A stretch of 64,000 nt of DNA from Glossina fuscipes (taxonomy: Eukaryota > Arthropoda > Insecta > Diptera > Glossinidae), in NCBI RefSeq assembly GCF_014805625.2, contig NW_023998414.1, positions 16,660,374 through 16,724,373 of the forward strand, given 5' to 3'. Shown piece by piece: positions 10,820-23,651 of this stretch (positions are counted from its first letter, which is position 1; each line of letters opens with the position of its first letter). The notes beneath the pieces are model-generated. The model made no database searches and was not told where the DNA came from. It saw only the letters and a list, made by a program, of their open reading frames with translations. The position numbers were made by a program, and so were the translations under genes.

Positions 10820-13800
10820 TCAACAATCTTCAATGATATCGATCCGAGGCGTGATTGCACGATTATTTTGTTCGTTTGGATCAATGATCGGAGTATCCAG
10901 TTTGGTTTTCGTTATCGGGTAGACATGTAAGTTCTCCTTGAAATCGGTTATGTCCACAATAGTGGTGGCATCGCCCTCTTTGGGTATAAATCTCAACTCT
11001 AAGCTATCTGCCAACGTATTAAACAATTCTTCATCAGCTGATTTATTGTCTTCTTCTATATATTGTTCGGATGGTGCGTCAGTTTTAATATGATTTGTAT
11101 TACCTATAACCTGGATGGATAGTTTGCGTAGATTAGTGCGTTCATTATTTAAACAGAAATCAATTATCTCCTGTTTGGTAAGCGTACGTAGAGCTTCGAC
11201 TTCTTTGCGTCGGCGATCGAAGAGATAATCTTCACAGGTTATTTCACCCCAATTACGTGCGACTTCTTCATTCAGCGACATATCGACAACTTGTTTGATT
11301 TTCATTAGCGATTCGTGAACTTGATCAAATTCCTCTTGAGGCATTTCATCCAATATTTGCAGCATTTTCGTGCGGAACGCTTCAATTCGTTCGTCTACAT
11401 GTGAGGCGGTATGCTTAGTTTCTTGGGAATTGACCGTAATCGAATAACTAGCTATACCATAATTTATACGCACCGACGATGACACATAATAGCCCAGTTG
11501 TTCTTTAGTTCTTAAATTATCAAATAGCGGCTCTTCCACGAACATCATTAATAGATCCAATATACTCTCGATACGCACGGAACACGGACCGATTTGATAA
11601 AAATTCGTTACCACCGTATTAATATCTTTAGTGTTCAAGGCATGACAGCGTATATAATGACTGCCCTGCGGTAATTGCACCGTACGATTCTCAATATATT
11701 TAGTTTCTTTAATGTTACAGCAGTTTAACGTTGTCAATACAGAATTCATAACATTGTGCGCCGATTCTTCGATCAAATTACCCTGCATTAGGGCCTGGAT
11801 ATACAACTCGTGTGTATATTTTTTCGAAAATTCCAACACTTCATCCAGAGAGATGCTGTCGATACACTTGTACTTATCAATTATAGGAAAACGTATATTC
11901 TCAATAATACTAAGCCGTATGTCTCTGTAAAAGAACAAAAATCAAATTGTATTATTATTAGTGTAATGGATAGGTGGTACAATTCTTAATCTTAGCGTTA
12001 AACTTCATTCTTTCGTAGCAAAAGAGAGTTTAAATCTTAAAAATAGCTAATTAATTTTATATATTTTTTTAAGAGTTCGTCTTCTATTGTTCACTCTTAA
12101 ATTTCGTTCAATGCTTTGGTTTATTTATTTTTACTTGGGATTTGGTGGACACTGAATATGCCCATGGCAAAAAAAAACCCAAGAAGCCATGACGGTATTC
12201 CCAATTTTATTTTTCGTAAAAGGATCTCTCGTTATACTCACTTATTTAAAGTTTTCGGTTTAATAAGAGCATTAAAATAGAGTTTCTTTTGCTGCTTTTT
12301 AAATACATCGAATTGTTTTTTAGTTATATGTTCACCCATAGACACCATGGCTTTTGTAATAATATCAACCAATAAGTGAAGCTTTTCATTAAAACCGTTA
12401 ACCTAGAACAATGAATATGGCAATAAGTAAAAGCAAAAGAATATTAAAAAAATTCTTTAAGACTTATTTATACCTTTAAAACGACACCCTTTTCCGCATT
12501 ATAAAATTGGTAACTTAAACCAGCCACTGTAGCCGGATAGAGTTCCTCCGCTAAACGATATTTTACTAAAGATGCATACAAAGTGCATATAACATCACTG
12601 CAAAAAATTTGAATAAAATTTTGAATATTTGAAAAAGTCAAAAATCTTACTTTTTGACGCATTGCCTGATCAGCGGTGATATAAAATAAAAATACATATA
12701 GGCATCAGGCAATTCGAATTTATCGTCTTGTCTGAACCACAATTCACAAATATCAGTTTGCAATATTTGCTTAGGTGCCATTGGGATATCAGGTTTACCT
12801 TCGTCATGCCAAAATATATGAAAATCATTCGTTATAAAACGATTACGTTTGGGTAAAAATAATTCAGGCATCGGCTCCGAATACATCCATAGATTTACCC
12901 ATTTTTCAGGCATTTTAATAGTAGTGTACTCGGTACCAAACCATTTCTCCTTCTTATCATAAGTAATGCCATCGTACTTCTGTTGTGATGTTATCATTAT
13001 GTTGAAGGTGAATTCATTTAAAAGTTTTATAATGTTCTGTATATGTTCTTCGTTGTACTCAAAGTAAAGTTCGTTGCCAGTTAAAATATCTTTAGGTGGA
13101 TAATATTTACTGCATATTACCAAATTTTGTACATTATCAAATGCAGCTTTTTGTGAGGCAAAACGGAAAGAGTTCGCTTCAATATTTTGCAATTCTTCGT
13201 AAGTATCTTTAAGAGAACCGCACTGGGAGAAAAGTTTAATGAAAGCGAAAGTGGCAGCCAAGACCTAAACAAAGAAAAGTGCTAATTTAAAATAATATAT
13301 CTATAATGTATGCAATAAAAATGTTTACATCTTCTAAATGGTGAAAACCAGTATCAGTTAAGTAAATGCATAAATTGAACAGTGAGTACATGGAATTGTT
13401 ATCAAATCCCGAATCGTCAACGCCAGCTATCATTTCCAAGGCCCATAAACTAAAATTAGCACAGTATTATGATTTATTTAATTAAATACTTTTATGATAC
13501 TAACTTTTTTCGTAAATAAGAACACAAGCTGCCCTCTCCTTCATAGCCCATCAAGTACGCAAGAAAGTGATCAGGTTTGTATCGATACAAACCCGTCACG
13601 GGGGGTAATACCCAAGTCAATTCCAACTTACATACATTTTCAACAGGTTTCACAAAAAACACATCCGTATGAAAGTCAGCGTTAAAAGCGTCACGATAAT
13701 TGTACACACTAAAGTCTTTGCCGGGCAAATTATTTGAGGGTACATCCGAGAAATGTTTCACAACCAAATTTTCCATTTCGTCTATCGGCAAACGAGCCTG

Positions 13801-15065
13801 TATACACAGATACATGCGATGGGCGCTATAGTGTCGTTCACGAAATTCGTGTAGCGTTTTATGCAATTCGTCTTCATCAACCTCTTCTTTTAACGATTTT
13901 AGATTACCCCAAGTGAAAGTATTATGCGGAAAATTTTTGTTAGCTAAACTAGCTAGTAATTGATCACGTCTAGCCTCGTCATCATGGAGAGTTTGTTGAA
14001 ATTCCGATTCAACAGAATTCCTCTCACGGGTCATGGCTTCTTTTAACATTAAAGGATTTTTCAACAGAGCAGTAAAGTAATCCAAGCTGCTATCCAAATA
14101 TTTCTCGGCAACCTCAAAGTAATAGAGTGTTTCCTCGCATTCCGTATTGGCGTTATCGAAACCTCCACATTTTTTAATATAAGCGTCAAAAGCGTTTTCG
14201 GTTGGGTATTTCTTTGAGCCCATGAATATCATGTGTTCTAAGAAATGAGCCAAACCTTGATATTGGGGTGGTTCAGAAAATGAACCCACATCCACTAATA
14301 AAGCTACGGCTGCTAATTTTTCATCACCTGCCGAAGGAATAGATCAAATGTAACATGAAACGTAAGCACTTCAGCGTCAATAAATTACCTTCAGAATCAT
14401 CTGAATCAGTGTCGGCAGAGTCGGTACCTGAGCAATCAGTGTCCTCACCCTCGTCGCTTGTGCTAGACTCTTCTGCACACGAATCGCCCGTAGAGTCGTA
14501 CGAGGACGACGTGAAACCATCGTGTGGCACAGGGCTTGGATCAGATATTAACAAGACCTTTAAATCATTTGGCAAAACCAAAGTCCTGAAACAATGTAAA
14601 ACATATTTTACACCAAATTACACACATACGCAATAAAAAGACAATTAATCGCTTTTACTCTTACTTGTATAATTTTTTGTCATTCTCAGATTTATCTGGT
14701 ATATTCAAATATTTCACGCTTTCATCATCAATCACCATTTTTGCTATTCTCCTACAACCACAATAAGACAACGGGTAGTAATTTAATATATTACTGTTAT
14801 GACTGTTAATAAATTGAAAATTAATCCGTTGTTGTTGATGCTGTTGAATGAAAATGCCGCTTTCGCCTTTAGTGCTGTTAAAGGCTCTAAAAGAGCTGTA
14901 TTGTCTATAATTTCTAATATTCGCTGTTGTCCTTCTGATATTAATATTAATAAGATTAACACTTGCTTTAGAATTTTGCTTGAAATCTTGTAATTTGCAA
15001 AGACGATTATAAACCTTAACAGAATTTCTTTCAAATATTGATTGAAAAGTTCTTACAAAAAACAT
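10820..15065 (-). CDS. NRDC: Nardilysin, M16 zinc metalloendopeptidase
   Basis: Nardilysin cleaves before Arg in dibasic sites and is an inverzincin of the insulysin/pitrilysin family. Exons in transcript order: 15065-14665, 14585-14389, 14327-13505, 13449-13329, 13264-12651, 12597-12474, 12402-12242, 11924-10820. They total 3546 nt (1181 residues), close to vertebrate NRDC (about 1150). The active site HFLEH is at residues 227-231 (14247-14233), with the downstream Glu in ERNSVESEFQ. The acidic Asp/Glu/Ser stretch typical of nardilysin (EESSTSDEGEDTDCSGTDSA region, 14389-14560) precedes it. Conserved C-terminal blocks include LFDNLRTKEQLGYYV and EVARNWGEI. The first ATG (15065) adds a basic, mitochondrial-type leader; Met110 (14738-14736) lies in a far better context, AAAAATGG, and may be the main start. 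The acidic insert and HFLEH separate it from plain insulin-degrading enzyme. A possible minus-strand AATAAA is at 10592-10587. Confidence 0.95.
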
Positions 15066-17934
15066 AAAGTGAAAAACTCTTTAACTTAATAAAACAAGAA
15101 ATTCTTTTCCTTTTGCTTTATCTTTCTTTGAGGAAAAACAATGTTCATGCTTGTGCTTATAAGACAATTTGCTTACGTTGCAACCAATTCTTGGTTTAAA
15201 TTAATAATTTAGTGATTCCGTCTGCTGTTTAACAAATATATTCTTTATTAATTTCTAATTTTTTGAGTAGAAAAAAAAAACTTTCTTTTTGACAAAATAA
15301 CTATAAAGCAAAGTTGAGCGTGAAGTAAACAAGTTTTTTAACAATGTTCTAAGGAAAGAACTGTAATAATATATACGAATGAAAACAAAGAGAGCAGAAA
15401 CACGTGTTCTTACGCCGATACGCATTTACTTGTACTTGTACTAAGCGTTTGACTCTTTAGCAGATATGCTATTTTGATGTAAGTCTTACAGGTAAATTGT
15501 GCACACTTTTTTACTTAAACAATAAAAAAGAACTGTAACTTCTCCAGCCTCTCTAAGAAAATGTTAAATGCAATTAGAATGGTCATTTCTCCTAATGTAC
15601 ATGTATGTAAAAAAGATCATAAGATTTTATTTTGCATTTTAGCAGAGTAGTATTTGTTTAAAATCCCTTTTTTTACATAAATACCTGGACCATTCATTTA
15701 AATTAATTTATTTAAGAATTTGATGGTAGAAAATTTGGTGCTCTGCATATTAGTAATTGAATGTCTTCGTTTCAAGTACTTGTTGACAATAAACCTTACT
15801 TCACGATATAACACTTCCCTAAATTCTTAATGTATACTATTGTCGGAAACCATAAACAAACAAACAATACCATATCAAATTTATGTTAGTTTAATGTAGT
15901 CATTCAACTAATTTGGGTAAAGACATATTTGATTATTGGTCAAAACTTAGAGGCCAAGTGATCATTTTATTGATAAATTGTGGTGGTTATGGATAAGTTT
16001 GGTGCTTAACAACACGGTTATCCTAGCTAAAAATAGCTATTTACAATTTTATCATAAACAATTGGGTTGCTACGCTGCGTACGCACTTGTTTCGAAACAA
16101 TGGCAAATGGAACAAATTAGGACACCAACTGTTATACTTATATTGTTATACAATAGTCAAGTAGAACAAATGATGGATAGGAACTGTTTTTCTTTTTGTT
16201 TTAAACGTAATGTGTAATTATAATTTTTGATGTATAGCTTGCATAATAAGCGGTCGATCTGATCGAAACGAGTTAAAAATCTTGATGCTTGGTGATCATT
16301 TTTATTATTTTATCATACGAGTTTTTTTCTTAGTTTTCAGGATGATGTTATTAGTAAAAGATACATTATCAATAATCTCGTCTCTATAAACGATGGCGAC
16401 ATTTCTCATTTTATTAGAATTTATCTAACATACAAAAATTATTCCAAGACATTCCTCTATTTTTGAATTCTTCTATGTGAAACTCACATTTTTAATTATT
16501 TTTGTTCTTCTAGAAGCACAAAAAAAGTAATATAGATCTGGAAATTGGGAATTAGTACTCAGAATAGCTATGATTCTTTTATCTTAAAATAAATACATCG
16601 TTATTATTGTAAGCCAAAGATATAAATTCCAAAAAGCTCTCAAAAGAAAATTCAATATTTTCCATATAACAAAAAATTATTAAATTGCCTGAATAAATTG
16701 CCCACATAACTAATATAATCATTTAATGTCTTCTTCTTTCTTTTTGTCTGTTTGTTTTCTTTTTATGTGTTTTTTCATATGTTTTATAAATTTTCTTTTT
16801 TCTTTTGTCTGCTTTCTACAATAACATGTTTTATGTTTTTTATTTACATATTTGTCTTTATGCCTAAACTAACTTCTTGGAAGCAGAATTTTATTTGCAT
16901 TCCCTTACTGGAGATATAAGCCTGCAAGTAAACGGTCTCAAACGTCTACAGTATACCAATGGCAAAGAAACAACTTTCTTTACTGTGAACACTATATAGA
17001 GTCCGACAAGAACGCTATTAGTTTTCCAATATGAAATTTATATATATGTTTCTATTGGATTTATCATTTGAATTCTATATTAGAGTTTTACAAAAAGACT
17101 ACTTTTGTTTTGGGAGTTCAGCTTACGAGTAGGATTTTATGTTCACAAATAAATGAGTGCAAGAAATTTTCCAGTCTGCTAATTCCATTACATTTTTTTT
17201 ACTATGAAAATTTGATTAATTAGAAAAAATCCAAGTAGAACATCGTTGAATGAAATGTACACACTTACAGAGGGCTATGTAGAAGAATAAACATCAGTTA
17301 AAAGAAGAAATTTCCTGTTTGTTTCTTAAGCCGGGAACCAACAGCCAAATATCATAATTGACTTTTCCATCTTCCAAATTAACATAAATATTTACATATA
17401 ATTACAATCTTTTACAATCTATTGCGCTACTCTAAATAAAAAGTTATTTTCTTATATCCTTTCAAATCGGTAGCGATTATCACATCAAATTAATATAACA
17501 TCTATGGCTTCTTCAAATAAGTCAAAATAAAAGTGGTTGCAAATGGCAATAATTCATCTAATCAGCTGATTTATTACGGTACTTTGCGCTAAGTGTAACA
17601 CCCAGAACGTACATTGAAGAGATGTAAATGAGTTAAGATGAACACAAGTGATGACATGAATGAAAAAAAAAAAACACTGAAAATCGGCAGAAATATACGT
17701 ATTAGAAAATTTTGAAGAAACTGACAATGCAGAGAAGAAATTCTTAATGACTTCCATCTTCACCATAACATGCATCGTTGGTTTTTGTGCGTTTTTGCCA
17801 AGTATTAAAAGAGGCTTTGTTTTCAGTTTAATTGAGTATCTCCTCAATTTGATTGTAATATTAGGATTTATTTCGATGCCTCTCTATTTTATAAAATACC
17901 TGACTGAGGAGGTATTTTTCGTATATATAAAGTA
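15066..17934. other. Long AT-rich stretch without recognised genes
   Basis: Between the nardilysin first ATG and the next repeat I see no exon with matching splice sites and no family motif. Short open frames of 60-100 codons are low-complexity or hydrophobic chance frames. Nardilysin promoter and 5' UTR presumably lie at the lower end. Confidence 0.5.
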
Positions 17935-18010
17935 ATAAGAAAATTGTATTCGGCTGAGACCGAATTTTTTGTATCGCAGTCTTGTTGGCCATCGCTTAAA
18001 ATAAAAAAAA
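17935..18010 (+). repeat. 5' end of a dispersed-repeat copy
   Basis: AATTGTATTCGGCTGAGACC followed by GAATTTTTTGTATCGCAGTC matches the starts at 22355 and 50660 (GTGACC/GTGGCC...GAATCTT...ACC). The block pairs TTCGG with CCGAA, giving a short inverted repeat at the element's start. Confidence 0.6.
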
Positions 18011-18997
18011 ATAAAAAAAAATTAAATTTCCATACTCGATAACATTAGGTGGGCCTGATTGACATTTTTATTTTATTATGAAAGCATACGTACCTTACAT
18101 ACCCAACAGAGTGAAAACAATATTCTGTAGCGTATTATATAACTACATAAATTTGATTGTTACTTAAAGTTCTGCAGTTATAATATGGAAATTCATACTA
18201 CGTAAGTGATGAATACGGTCATGACACCAATTTACCACAGGAATTTTTCCATTTTTGAAGAACATATGCGAATTTCACTTGTTTTCTAATTTTTGCATTG
18301 AACGAAAGCCTCCTTTGAACGATTTTTCCTATTTTAAATACCAATCTCTATGCAAGAACTTCAAGGTTTCTGTCAAATTTGAAGCCGACATCATCCATTG
18401 CTCTCCACAGCACACTCTACACAAGTTTATACTGAAATTTCGATCTGGATGGGTCAAACATATTAATTAAATGAATATAGCGCCATCCTTCGATAGAGTG
18501 TGTCAAAAATAAAATGTACGGCATGGTTTAAATGGTTCTATGCGTGTACAAAAACCATTAAATAATCACCTCGAACCCCGATCGACATGTGATTTATATA
18601 TTGTTTCCTATGTTTATCATATATCCATTAATCATCTTTCTAATGGCTGGACAAAATGCTCATTGCTCATTGCCTTATTGCCTTACAATATTGGAATATC
18701 CACTGGCAATAAGCGCATTCATTTCTCCCATCCTCTTCCAACGCATTTTCGATCCTTTGAGACGTCTTTCTTACTGTTCTTCTTGTAGATATAATATAGA
18801 AATTTATTGAAATTTTCCCTTAGAAGCTACAAACATGTGTTTGAAATTTCGCTTGGAAGAGATCCAATACTTTAATATTTAAACATGTTTTTATTTTCTA
18901 ACATCAAAGTAAACCAATCTATGATAAGGAGAAAAACTAAATGAAACATATATACAATGCTTCTCAAAGGATTATAAAGCTTAATATATAATGGAAA

Positions 18998-21900
18998 TTA
19001 TATTTCCGCCACAGCACTGCAATCAGTTTGCCCGTAATTGGGTATTGGCATAATAAAATACGGTATTTCTTCTTCACTCAATAGCGAGTCTCGCGTTTGT
19101 TCATTTGTATGGTCCATTGAAGAGGTAGGGGAGTTGAACGAGGGAGAATTGTTTGATAAGATATTTGTTTTGGGTTTGCTGTTCAAGTGATTTAAACGAA
19201 ATGCTGCGAGCTCCAATTTATTGTTGACACTGCGCGAACTGTCTTGTTCGTTCTTGCTGCAATACTAGTAAAATTTATATAGATTATTATCATTTATGCG
19301 AAAAAAGACTACAACGACATTGTTACAATTTCAACGAAAATATATAGAACTATTATTCATTTGCATTTCTAACGCCGATGGCTACTGGCGGACCTCTTAT
19401 CTGTCCACACACAAAACTATATATATAATATATATTAATCAACATTTTACTAAAATTCATCAGGTAGATGGGACTTCGATTCTTCGAACTTTTGAATTTA
19501 CCAAGTTTTTCTTCTTTTTTCTCTTTTCCTTCAGTTTTTTAATTAGAAAGCGTGTGTTTCTTCTTATATTCTTATCTCTACTACTAACGCTTTCTCTTTT
19601 GTCTTTTTTTAAATAAAATTAAAAATATATGTTAATAATTTGCTATAAAAAATTAACGTTTGTGTGTCCGTTAATTTGAAAGCGAAAAACAAGGTTCAAT
19701 TCTATCTATATATGTACGAAATACGAATAAAATGAATTTTACTTACTTTTGCTAAGCCGTTAACTATCATTTTCCTCATTTTTAAAGTTTTCTGATAAAT
19801 TTCCAAATTATTTTTCATTTTCTCATTTAATACTGAAAGCACTGCCTGTAGATTCTCTTGCGCGCTTTGACATTTGTTGAATTCGTCCGATGTAATTAAT
19901 CCACTATGCAAAGCAAAATATAAAGCGTTTTTTAGCGGCGGTTTGTCAAATGGACTTTGAGGCTTCACGGACTCCGATGTTTCATCGGGCGTTTTCGCTA
20001 TGTCATCCATTTTACTAGACGACGTTGGCGTATTTTCATTATCATTTATTGATTCGTTGGCATCAATATTTCGAAACATAGGATCCTTCAGCTTAAGTTT
20101 CTATAATGAAATCATTTCAATATTGTATTTTTTTTCCTTCTTATTTATACTACAACTTACATAACGAACGCGCGCCGAAATCCGCTTACGCGCTCTTTTA
20201 TTGTTTGCATACTTGATCCCGCCTTCTCGTTGACTATTATATAAATTAATGATGACATCGAAATCTTCATTATTTTGTATGGACGTCACATTCTTATAGT
20301 CCACCAATTTATTCCTTATGGCGTATTCAATAATCTCTGTAAAATTTGATTTTTTCTTTACTTGCTTCTTCTTCTTACTGCTCTGAGCAAACAGTTTCGC
20401 TGAACTTATTAACTGCGACGCTATCTCCTTCGAATTCGAATTCGCATTCGAATTCCAATTCGATTCTAACGATGCAATCTCTGAGCTATTTAATGAGACA
20501 TTTTCTCGCTGGCTGGCAAATTGAAAATTACTCGAACTTATAGGATTGCTGGCATTTATTACTTGAAGCGATTCATTTCTGTTTTTCTCTACACTACTTT
20601 CGACAAGTGTTGGCCGCATTTTTTTATAGCACGAATTCTTTGTCAAAGCTGTGATTGTCTTCATTAGTAAATCTGGTGGAGGCTTTTGGTAAATTTTAGC
20701 TTTATGGCCATCGTTAAAGCTAAAATTCCCCTCAGACTTGTTGACATTAGTTAGGTTATTAGTAGCTGCTAATCTTTCCTCGTTTGATTTATTGGGACGA
20801 AAGACATTGGCCGAATCCAATGGTTTAACTTGACTTAAGCAACAAGTGGGTGAGTTCAAATTAGTCTTTGACAGGGATTTAGTGGAAAATGTAATCAAAT
20901 TAGATCGCAAATTTGAACAAGTCGTCGGTTTAAATGTAATATTTGCTGAACGATTAGTGCTTCCCTTATATACGCTACTGCTGAGTTGTTCGTTTAGGTT
21001 TGCCCGAGCTTTTAGAGAATTCAGACGTTTCTGCGTTTCTATTTTTGATTGCGAAACGCTTTTACCTTTGTCGCTTTGTAATTGCCGTTCGGTAATTTTG
21101 GACGACTCTGAACACCTTGAAGTCTTAGCACTTTGATTACTGTTCAATGGTGAGATGAAATGACCCCTATTTTGGCTTTTTCCTTTCGTCGACGATCGCC
21201 GCTGTTTCTGTATTCTTTCGAACTGAGCCGTTTGACATTTTAAGGATTGAATTTCCGAATTCGTGGACTGTAAAGTGTCGATGGTGTTTTTCGCATATTC
21301 AAAATTAATTAAATTAATATTTGCTTGTTGTTGTTCTCCTCTTGCCCTACCGGTTTCCAACTTTGTTTTTAATTGCGTTAATTGGCCCTCGTCGTCTTTC
21401 GTGTAGTTATCTGCGTTACCTTCAAAGCGATCAGTTTCTTTAAACAGTACATTTATTGAGTCCGGTTTTCTAATTTTCAAGAGACCCTTAGAATCGATGG
21501 TATTCTCATTGCATTGCTTGTTTGCGATTTCCGGACTAATGGTGCGCTTTAATGGTTTTTTATAATTGTCAATTCGTTTCGGACTACACGCATTCGAGAA
21601 TGATTCATCTTTCAATTGTGTTTTCAGATGATTGTAAACATTTTCAACTTCAACTTTCAGACTTCCTTCGTGTTGTGGGTTTGCCAACCCCTTTTCCACG
21701 TGTGCTAGTTTGAGAAAAGCGTTCGCTGATACCGGATGTTTGAAGTTTTTTGGTGCAAATGCGTAATTATGATCTTCTAAACACATGTTTTGCTTTAAAT
21801 CCTCCGATGATTCAACGGCATCCGATACTTCTCTCTTCTGCATAGCCAAATTGTTTTCAATTTCTGCACGCAATAGTTTTTGAAACTGAAAACAATGCAA

Positions 21901-23651
21901 ATTTCTATTTTAATAATAATTTTTATCTCTACAGAAATCTTGTCTTTGCTTCCCGCTCTTCATTTTCTACATAGCACAATCTCCCGTTTTAGTTCTCGTG
22001 CATAAAAGACTAAACAGTACACTCTTATGGAGTGCTCGAAGGATATCTACAAGCGTGCTAAAGACAAATCATAAAATTTGCAGACACTCATTCTTACATA
22101 AACTTAATTGAAACCAACTCGCATTAATCCCTTAAAAACACCCACTTCTACGATAGGAGCAGCGAGAACACCATGTCCGCCCCTGCTATGAATCATAGCA
22201 CGCAAACTTTGAATGACTCCTTGTATAGAACATTAAATCAATGAGTGTAAGTAAGCTTGTAAGATATTTCATACCTTCAACCAATTTCCCACGCCTAGGT
22301 AAGCTAGGCTCGGGGAATAAATGAAAGCAATAGTAAAATTTGAATGTTAACGCTTGTGAAAATTATATTCTGTCGTGACCGAATCTTTTACACTCGTCAC
22401 CGTTGTCCTGAAACCCCGTCAATATGAAAAAAACATTGAAGTTTGAGACACTGTAATATCGGATAGGCATGGTACAGGTATTACAGCAGTACTAAGAGAA
22501 CGTACGTGCACGTTCAGTATACTTTTGGGCGTGGCAAACATTCTGACAAAATAAATATCCCCTGCGTTCTCCGGTGAGTATAGTGGGTATAAATATAGTG
22601 AGAAGGAAGGAAAAGATCATTAAAGAAAAGAAATAAAATGAATATGCATAACCTATGAACGGAATCTTTTCTTTTGCTGCGTTCAAAAATTCGATATGTA
22701 CATAATTCTGTATTAGTTTTTAACGAAAGTTAAATTTCTTTATTATCTCGATATCGATATTCTTTATCGAGTGTCTTGAAACAAACAATTATAACGCCAC
22801 CAGTGTGAAACCGAAAAAAGTGGCGAGAGTACTGGAAATCTATATTTAGAAAAATCTCGCAGATAATTTGAGACTCGTACATTTTCCCTAATGTGTCTTG
22901 CATATATATATAATTTTTGGATGTTTTTTAAAAAAGCGTTGCTTCATTCTGTCCATTTTAATACGGCTGTCCGGATATCGATGCATAACTTCCGCATTTA
23001 TCAGCAAGAATCTTATACCCGATTTTCCGATATGCAACGCATGTGCGAACTGAAAAACAAACGCATATATGCGCACACATTTTGATACGGAATAAAGAAT
23101 ACACTCAATATGGGCAAAATTTTGTATGCGTATGTTTATTCACTTCTTGTCAGTTTCCCAGGCAAATGGGAAGGGCTTACATTTTCACTTATTTATTGGC
23201 GCAAGAAAAATACACCATTGCAATGGTTTCCAAAAAAAATAAGTACAGTAGTACTACTGTGTTTACGCTGATGTTTATAATTAATCACGTTTACGGTTAT
23301 TTATATAACTATAAATTTAGCAATTTTCACACATGAGCACTAATACCCTTTCAATTTTGTAAATTCTGTTTGCTTGGAAAGCGAAAAAGACCGACTTGAG
23401 TTCGACTATGTCCTTATCCTCTTGGGTACACTTACATTTTCTTCAACGTATGGATTTGTCGGATTTGTTTTTTTGGCTGTCATCACATCATGAGCTTGAA
23501 GTTCAGATTCAGTTTTTATAAAATCCAATACCGCTAAAAGAGACTCATCGGTTTCTGTAATTTCGTCGTTATCATTATCGATGTTAATAAATTCCTTATC
23601 TTCCTCGGCATTGTCCAATTCTTTCACTCGTTGGGCTGTTACATTCATCAT
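18998..23651 (-). CDS. Unrecognised conserved-looking protein, 4 exons
   Basis: Family not recognised. Exons in transcript order: 23651-23436, 21885-20161, 20100-19747, 19264-18998. Every junction is phase 0 with GTAAGT donors, summing to 2562 nt (853 residues). The start used is MMNVTAQRVKELDN; a TTTGCAG just upstream could be an acceptor, so further 5' exons are possible. Residues 1-72 are acidic (NIDNDNDEITETDESLLAVL). The long second exon is Ser/Asn/Lys-rich and probably disordered, but starts with a helical stretch (FQKLLRAEIENNLAMQKREV). Near its end is a compact region, NFTEIIEYAIRNKLVDYKNV, followed by a basic stretch (RARKRISARVRY). The third exon has NALYFALHSGLITSDEFNKC followed by a predicted coil (NLQAVLSVLNEKMKNNLEIY). 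The last exon ends in an acidic tail (DSLLSEEEIPYFIMP). A nuclear or chromosome-associated role is possible from the basic and disordered composition only. A minus-strand AATAAA is at 18895-18890. Confidence 0.75.
22350..22480 (+). repeat. 5' end of a dispersed-repeat copy inside an intron
   Basis: GAAAATTATATTCTGTCGTG followed by ACCGAATCTTTTACACTCG matches the start at 50660 (GAAAATTATGTTCGGTCGTG). It lies in intron 1 of the unrecognised minus-strand gene. Confidence 0.65.

Noticed and set aside
14355..14636. Plus-strand frame rich in Ser/Glu
   Set aside because: It is antisense to the acidic domain exon of nardilysin.
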